Shown here: piece after piece, positions 58,736-64,000 of the stretch
Layout: each line of letters opens with the position of its first letter
How positions within the stretch are numbered: position 1 is the first letter of the stretch
Assembly: GCF_041956535.1 (NCBI RefSeq)
Contig: NW_027192193.1
Span: 1,045,192-1,109,191 of the forward strand
DNA: 64,000 nucleotides
Direction: 5' to 3'
From: Calcarisporiella thermophila CBS 279.70
Taxonomy: Eukaryota > Calcarisporiellomycota
Program-made: the position numbers and the translations under genes
The notes under the pieces: generated by a model
Told to the model about the DNA's origin: nothing
Databases searched by the model: none
What the model saw: the letters and a program-made list of their open reading frames with translations, nothing else

Positions 58736-59396
58736 ATGGTGAGTATATCCATCCATTCATCCATCCCATATCTCTTTGCTGCATCCAGCCAGCTGCTCTT
58801 CGTGTCGATGCATGCCTTCTGAAAATTGTTTGCTTATCCATCATTGGGAACGCGTCCCATCATTTTTGATCCTACCCTTTTTCGATTTCTGCTTTTGATT
58901 GTTTCTGAAGTCTCGAAATTGATTCCACAATACCAATGCTGTTAACTAGCCTTTTTCCAACATCGCTGATCTTTTACTTTTATTGGTATTTCTAGCCCAA
59001 GCAGGTCACTGACATCAAACAATTCCTCGAGATCGCGCGGAGAAAGGATGCCAAATGTGAGTGCTTTGAAGGAGATATTAGAGATAATCTACCACCCATC
59101 TTTTTTGCTCACTGCTGATATATTTCTGGTTTTTTTTTTTTTTGCACAGCCGCCTGTATCAAGAAGAATGGCAAGCAAATGAAGTTCAAGGTTCGCTGCT
59201 CCCGTTTCCTCTACACTCTCGTTGTCAATGACACCGAGAAGGGAGCTAAGCTGAAGCAGTCTCTTCCCCCTGGTAAGCAAATGTTTTATTCCTTCTTTTT
59301 ATATCCTTTTCCTTTATTTTCCACTTTTTACAGTGATTAACCACGATAATTTACGTTTTCTATTGTTATTTAGGTCTTACTCTTAAGGAGATCTAA
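58736..59396 (+). CDS. RPL38: 60S ribosomal protein L38 (eL38)
   Basis: Four exons: the ATG alone at 58736-58738, then 58996-59056, 59150-59272 and 59374-59396, giving 69 residues, the normal size. The product is [20 protein letters not shown] followed by [20 protein letters not shown] and [14 protein letters not shown], the complete eL38 pattern. The first intron (257 nt) is much longer than the local norm and directly follows the start codon, a layout common in ribosomal protein genes and often linked to intron-dependent expression. Confidence 0.97.
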
Positions 59397-59576
59397 AGGA
59401 ATCAACAGTTGAGACGTTAATTTGCTTCTTTTTCGTGCTCTTTTAAAGAAAAAAATAAATTGCTTTTTATTTGCTTTAAAAGACTAAACGCTGATAAAGC
59501 TTTGATGCAATAAATCTACGTATAAAGAACTTAGATATAAAACTATGGAAACTTACCTTCCGGCAACACCCAAATT

Positions 59577-59610
59577 GGCAGTCACATTTGAAGTCACATT
59601 AAGTCACTTC
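59577..59610 (+). promoter_or_regulatory. triple AGTCAC element upstream of LYAR-like gene
   Basis: Positions 59577-59590 repeat the 14-mer seen at 53607. Two further copies of the core follow directly (aagtcacatt, aagtcactt), spaced by about one helical turn. The cluster lies 87-120 bp upstream of the LYAR-like ATG. Confidence 0.5.
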
Positions 59611-59696
59611 GTAAACATGATAAATTTCTTTCCGCTTCTCTTCATTAAATATTGCTTCTTAGTTTAATATCCATAATATCAATACATCTCTATACA

Positions 59697-60627
59697 ATGG
59701 TCTCCTTCTCTTGTGACGCCTGCCAGGACGTTATTAAAAAACCTAAGCTCGACCAGCACCGAAATCGGTGCCATGCCACTTTCACATGCATCGACTGCAA
59801 CACCACATTCCAAGGTACAGAGTATCGAACACATACTCAATGTATCAGCGAAGCTGAAAAATACGAGAAGAGTCTTTACAAAGGCAACAAGAAGGTAAGC
59901 CCACAAGCAATGGCTCTTTTTTGTCTCCACGGTATGCTCTAATGCTCCTCTCGGTAGGGCAATAAACAAAATGGCGCCAATGGTAAAGCCAATGGTGTAA
60001 AGAATACTCAGGAAAATACCCCTGCCGCAGTAAAGCAGCCGGAGCCCATCGTGAGCGAGATTGAAAAAGGACTGAAGAGAAAGGCCGAAAAGGGGTCGGA
60101 GGAGGCAGAGAAGAAAGAAAAGAAGCAGAAGAAGGAGAAGAAGGAAAAGAAGGACAAAAAAGATAAGAAGGAGGAAGAGAAATCCGAAGAGACCAAGGTA
60201 GAAGAGAAGGAGAAGGAGGAGAAGGAGAAGAAGGAGAAGGAGGAGAAGGAGAAGAAGAAGGAGAAGAAGGAGAAGAAGGAGAAAAAGAAAGAGAAGAAGG
60301 ACAAAAAGTCGAAGGAGAGCGAAGACAAAATGGAGACTGATGAATCCGACACTGGGAAGACGGCTTACTCCGAGATCATACCGAAAACTGTAAGGAAGCT
60401 GTTAGAAAAGGTAAATTTCTGCTCTATGATGATTATTTGATACTTGAAAAAGTGAAACGACGATATTCTATGGCGATCATTAGGAGTCTGAGTTGTCACT
60501 CAAAGCGCTGCGTGAAAAGACGGTTGAAATGCTTGCCAAGGAGGGTGAGTCACGCGAGGAGATTTCCACGAATTTTGAAGAGCACCTTCAACTTAAGATG
60601 GAGAATGGTGTTGTGCTCTTAAACTAA
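59697..60627 (+). CDS. LYAR: LYAR-type zinc-finger nucleolar protein
   Basis: Three exons join in phase: 59697-59894, 59958-60410 and 60484-60627, giving 264 residues. The N-terminus carries the paired LYAR fingers: MVSFSCDACQDVIKKPKLDQ, HRNRCHATFTCIDC, then F.GTEYRTHTQCISEAEKYE, with the fully conserved Cys/His pattern. A long Lys/Glu low-complexity segment (~110-200) follows, typical of nucleolar proteins. The C-terminal ~60 residues (SEIIPKTVRKLLEKESELSL, KALREKTVEML) form a small helical domain, also described in LYAR-like proteins. Probable role: ribosome biogenesis. Confidence 0.9.
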
Positions 60628-60869
60628 TAGATATTTTCATTTTTATTGTATAAAACCTTTATTTTTCTCACCTTGACCTTTAGCCTCTTCTAAATAAATC
60701 GTCCATCTCGTTACTATAATACAAAAATGTACATCTGAGTCCATTTTGTGTCCGATTTCGATTACGCCTTGGCTTTTCTTGGCTCAATCCAATGGAAATT
60801 ATAGAAATAAGGAGGATTCGGTGGCAATTCCATAGAATTTACGCCTTTCGAATTTTGATCATTCAAAGC

Positions 60870-63292
60870 ATGTCATTCACCGCTAAAGGTGCATTACGCA
60901 CAGTGTAGGTCTTATCTTATACCTTGAATGAGCCGTTATTACTTTTGCATTCCCATATTAAAGACAAAGGATTTACAAACCTTCTGGCTTTATGTTTAAA
61001 ATGCAACCTTTTCATCTCGATTAGACTTTTTTTTTTCGTTTTCAACTTGACAACTAAGATCAGTATCACTAATTGTATATCTGAGCTGATAGGAAAAATT
61101 ACACCAAAGGTTATTCGGACGTTCAAACGAAAGTAAGAGAGGCGACATCTAATGACGGGCACCCTCCTTCCGCTATTCTAATGAGCGAGATCGCTCGACT
61201 TACCTATAACGAGTAGGTTCCCTTGAATTGAACAGACTAGTTCTTTAATTAACTATTTGGTCACATTCAGAGTTGCCGTACTCGAAATTCTCGACACAAT
61301 TGATAAGCGGCTTAATGACAAAGGTAGTGGGGAATCTATTCTTTTTTCATGAAATTTGCTAACATAGCTTCTTTTATCGAATAATACAGGGAAAAACTGG
61401 CGGCACGTCTATAAGTCCTTGTCTCTGCTTGAATACTGTCTTATATGGGGCTCTGAGAGAGTGATTGCCTTTGCCAAGGGGAATCTTTACATCATCTCGA
61501 CACTTCGGCAATTCCAGCATATAGATGAACATGGGAGAGACGTGGGAGCAAATGGTAAAGCATGGTTTTGATGTATACATTTTTATTTAAACTTAACGCC
61601 TGTTTGCTCCCTTAGTGCGTGAGAAGGCCAAAGATGTCACTAACTTATTGCTCGACGGTTCCAAGCTCATGAATCAGCGACGTAACCGACAATGGAATCA
61701 AAGTGTGCCGGTGAACAATGGTATTGCATACTCTCCTCCAGCACCAGCACCAGCACCAGCACCCTATTATCCAGGTCACCCTGTGAATCCTTATTCAAAC
61801 GTCAGCCATGGTGGCTTAAATGACACTCAGGTGGACGAGGATTTGGCACTTCAACAGGCGATTGAGGAGAGTAAGCGGTCGGCATTTGAGCATGAACAGA
61901 GAATGCGGGCAAAGTACCTCATCAAGGTTCATTTGTATGGAGAATATAATCACAATGATCCCCTCTTTTCTTGGTAGTGATGTTGAATTGAGCAGAGTAC
62001 TTGAACTTAGCGAACGCGAAGCCATGCTTAAAGATTCCTCTCTAAGACGACGGAAGGAGGAGGAAGCAGCCGTATTTGCGGAGCAAGCGCGCAGCGAACA
62101 AGAAAAGAAATCATCCCAGCAACAGTCGCAGCCTCAGGACTCGACAAACGATTCTCTCCTCTTTGATATCTCCGATTCTCAGCCTGTCCCCTTGAACACA
62201 CCATCACATTTCATGATGCCACAGCCCCATAATATTAGCTCTAATTACGGCGTCCCAACCCCACTATCGATCAATACTGCTGGAGGGTACGGACTTAACT
62301 CACCCGGCCCCCTGAGCGCTCAACCGTCGCCCTATATTGGTGCTCTTCCTGGACAAAACCAGTTCTCGGCGTCCATTCCCTACACACAGTTCTCTTCCTC
62401 CGCTTCGAATAATCCTTTTGCTGTATCAAACAATACGAACAATGGTGGGTTCGCTTCGGGGCAAAATTTCAGCAATATGGGATCAGCTGTGGCTGGCACG
62501 AGTGGACAAGGGAATGGCTTCATGCCCTCAATTTCAACTTCCTATGGAGAGGCTGTACCGGGATCCCAAAGCCAGGTAAGATTTCATTCATTTTTCCATT
62601 ATTTGAGAATTGGAACTAATGCTTTAGATATACAGCCTTATGGCAATAATACCCTTAGACTGGCCGACAAACGACATGAAAATCTTGCCAATTTGCTGGC
62701 CAACAAGGGTGAAGGCGTCGACACTTTTGGGAACGTAGGAAACCTTCGCATTCCTAGGTGAGGGATAACTGCATTCATCGGTTGCCCATTTGAATTTTAT
62801 AATGTACTCAAGTAAAAATAGTGGCACTGGTTTCAATTCAAGAATTGCGTCCAAAGAGGATAACATTCATGCTGAGAATCACGCTAATAATCCTTTCAGC
62901 CTTTCAGTCGGAACAGGTGCATTTCAGCAGAATAATAGCGCTGGATCGGATTATATGGGAACTTCTAGCGAGTACCAGGGCGTAAGTGTCCATTCGAATG
63001 GGGTGGATTTTTGTAATAACAAATTTTCTGTTATTCGCAGATCACTAGCCCTGCCACTTTACCATCCTCTCACACTCCTTATAGCAGTATGAATCTTAAT
63101 CCTTCGATTGGCTTTGACCAACCGTCTCCTCAGTCCAACAACCCATTTCAGAGTTCCTCTTGGTCGAACAAGGGACTGGACACACCGGCAGATGCACAAG
63201 GAAATCGCCCGCTGGGAATCATGCCCAACTCGCAAAACATTCAAAGCTCGAATATGAGGCAATATGGTGGCACATCTGAGCCATTTTTTTAA
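60870..63292 (+). CDS. ENT1: epsin, endocytic clathrin adaptor
   Basis: Nine exons join in phase: 60870-60904, 61093-61212, 61271-61323, 61390-61554, 61616-61913, 61978-62575, 62636-62757, 62822-62981 and 63041-63292, giving 600 residues. The ENTH domain (~1-140) reads MSFTAKGALRTVKNYTKGYS, DVQTKVREATSNDGHPPSAI, LMSEIARLTYNE, then GKNWRHVYKSLSLLEYCLIW. Two ubiquitin-interacting motifs follow (DEDLALQQAIEESKRSAFE; DVELSRVLELSEREAML). The tail is Gln/Ser/Pro-rich and has three NPF motifs (NNPFA, NNPFS, NNPFQ) for EH-domain proteins. The first exon was placed by homology to epsin starts and phase; its intron (188 nt) is long for this window. Confidence 0.9.
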
Positions 63293-63581
63293 TAGGTTGC
63301 TTAAGTGGCCTATTTTCCATCCCACTTTAATTACTTCCAGCTCGCAATTCCACTATCTGAGCGGGCTTTCTCTACACTCCCCTATTCTCTACATTCCTGG
63401 CCCTCATTATTGTACTAGTCGCGTTAATTGTATATATTCTATTTTTCCTCATTGTTGCCATGAATGAATTACATTCAATTACACCAATAGAATGAAAAGC
63501 CACTTAGAAAAAAAAGAATTCAACGCGCTTATTTACAACCCTGGACTAGTGCGATTCTCTCTCTCTCTTTTTTATTTTAAC

Positions 63582-63959
63582 TTAATGCCGTACTTCAAAA
63601 TCCTCATACTCGAGCTCTTCTATTTCTTTCTCCTCAAATTTAGCATCAGTTACCTCGCTCTTCGGACTGCCTTCGTATCGTAGCCAATGCTTATATTCCT
63701 GTATTTTTTTGTGCTCGCCTTGGGCCACTCCTTCGACGGTGTCCCGAGAGGTATTCCGCACCCAACCCACCAGTTTGTAGCCGCGTGCTTTGCCGACGGC
63801 GTACTTACGGAAGAAAACCCCTAATTTCAGAAATTGGGGATTAACAATGATTAGATGCCGGTGTTGAGCTAACCGAACATTGGCATCACAAAGGGGATTC
63901 GAAGGGATACCTTGGACACGGCCAAAAACTTCAAATTTGAGCGACACGAGCTTTGTCAT
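63582..63959 (-). CDS. acylphosphatase
   Basis: Small enzyme hydrolysing acyl phosphates. Two exons, 63959-63911 and 63820-63582, join in phase to 95 residues. The catalytic signature is split by the intron: GRVQ|GVFFRKYAVGKARGYKLV, followed by GWVRNTSRDTVEGVAQG. The conserved Arg (in FFRK) and Asn (in VRNT) are present. The C-terminus ends EELEYEDFEVRH, as in the family. The start codon is ATG 63959, 41 nt from the right edge; the promoter lies outside. Confidence 0.95.
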   Translation of the reverse strand: MTKLVSLKFEVFGRVQGIPSNPLCDANVRLAQHRHLIIVNPQFLKLGVFFRKYAVGKARGYKLVGWVRNTSRDTVEGVAQGEHKKIQEYKHWLRYEGSPKSEVTDAKFEEKEIEELEYEDFEVRH

Positions 63960-64000
63960 GGAGAGAGAGAACAAAATTGGGCTACAGGTTTGCGACGAGA

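Noticed and set aside
60008-60352. Minus-strand ORF rich in Phe and Ser
   Set aside because: It is the complement of the Lys/Glu-rich segment of the LYAR-like gene.

Overview
This is nuclear DNA from a eukaryote, almost certainly a fungus and probably an early-diverging one (inference). Nearly every gene is cut by short GT-AG introns of about 50-80 nt, so most proteins had to be assembled exon by exon; exon ends below were chosen by splice consensus plus unbroken reading phase. Fungal signs are a NoxR-type NADPH oxidase regulator, a Yvc1-type TRP channel, an EF-hand MscS channel, a BRCT-containing DNA polymerase IV and a Tps2-type trehalose-phosphate phosphatase. INTS11, a kaptin homologue and a P-type ATPase close to the Na,K-ATPase group are unusual for yeasts and moulds, which is why a basal lineage is suggested. 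I see no rRNA, tRNA, CRISPR array, transposase or other mobile element.

Layout. 1-498: N-terminus of VPS34 (minus, runs off the left edge). 1.7-3.7 kb: NoxR (plus). 4.3-13.2 kb, all minus: a short Mad3/Bub1-like protein, a Chz1-like histone chaperone, ribosomal protein S30, a coiled-coil protein and a large P-type ATPase. 14.4-18.4 kb, minus: a leucine-rich-repeat protein and a two-RRM protein. 19.1-19.8 kb: ATP synthase delta (plus). 20.1-21.2 kb: STIMATE-family membrane protein (minus). 22.7-24.0 kb: CBM21 protein phosphatase-1 targeting subunit (plus). 25.0-28.3 kb: CAF-1 large subunit (minus). 28.8-30.7 kb: kaptin (plus). 30.9-41.7 kb, all minus: trehalose-phosphate phosphatase, DNA polymerase IV, EF-hand MscS channel, INTS11. 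41.9-44.1 kb: unknown zinc-finger protein (plus). 44.4-45.7 kb: eIF3h (minus). 47.6-63.3 kb, all plus: a CH-kinase-C1 protein, TRP channel, Nup155, RPL38, LYAR-like protein and epsin. 63.6-63.96 kb: acylphosphatase (minus).

This is not an operon or a biosynthetic cluster. Most genes are housekeeping: chromatin (CAF-1, Chz1), repair (Pol IV), translation (S30, L38, eIF3h), nuclear pore, endocytosis (epsin), mitochondrial ATP synthase and trehalose metabolism. A loose theme is ion and calcium handling: TRP channel, EF-hand MscS channel, STIMATE homologue and the P-type ATPase. The right half (about 28-54 kb) is visibly richer in A+T and in introns than the left half, where several genes have a single exon.

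The observations most worth following are the kaptin homologue, the CH-kinase-C1 fusion, the Mad3/Bub1-like stub with repeated FRDEN motifs, the altered ion-site residues of the P-type ATPase, and a promoter motif shared by Nup155, LYAR-like and CAF-1 genes.
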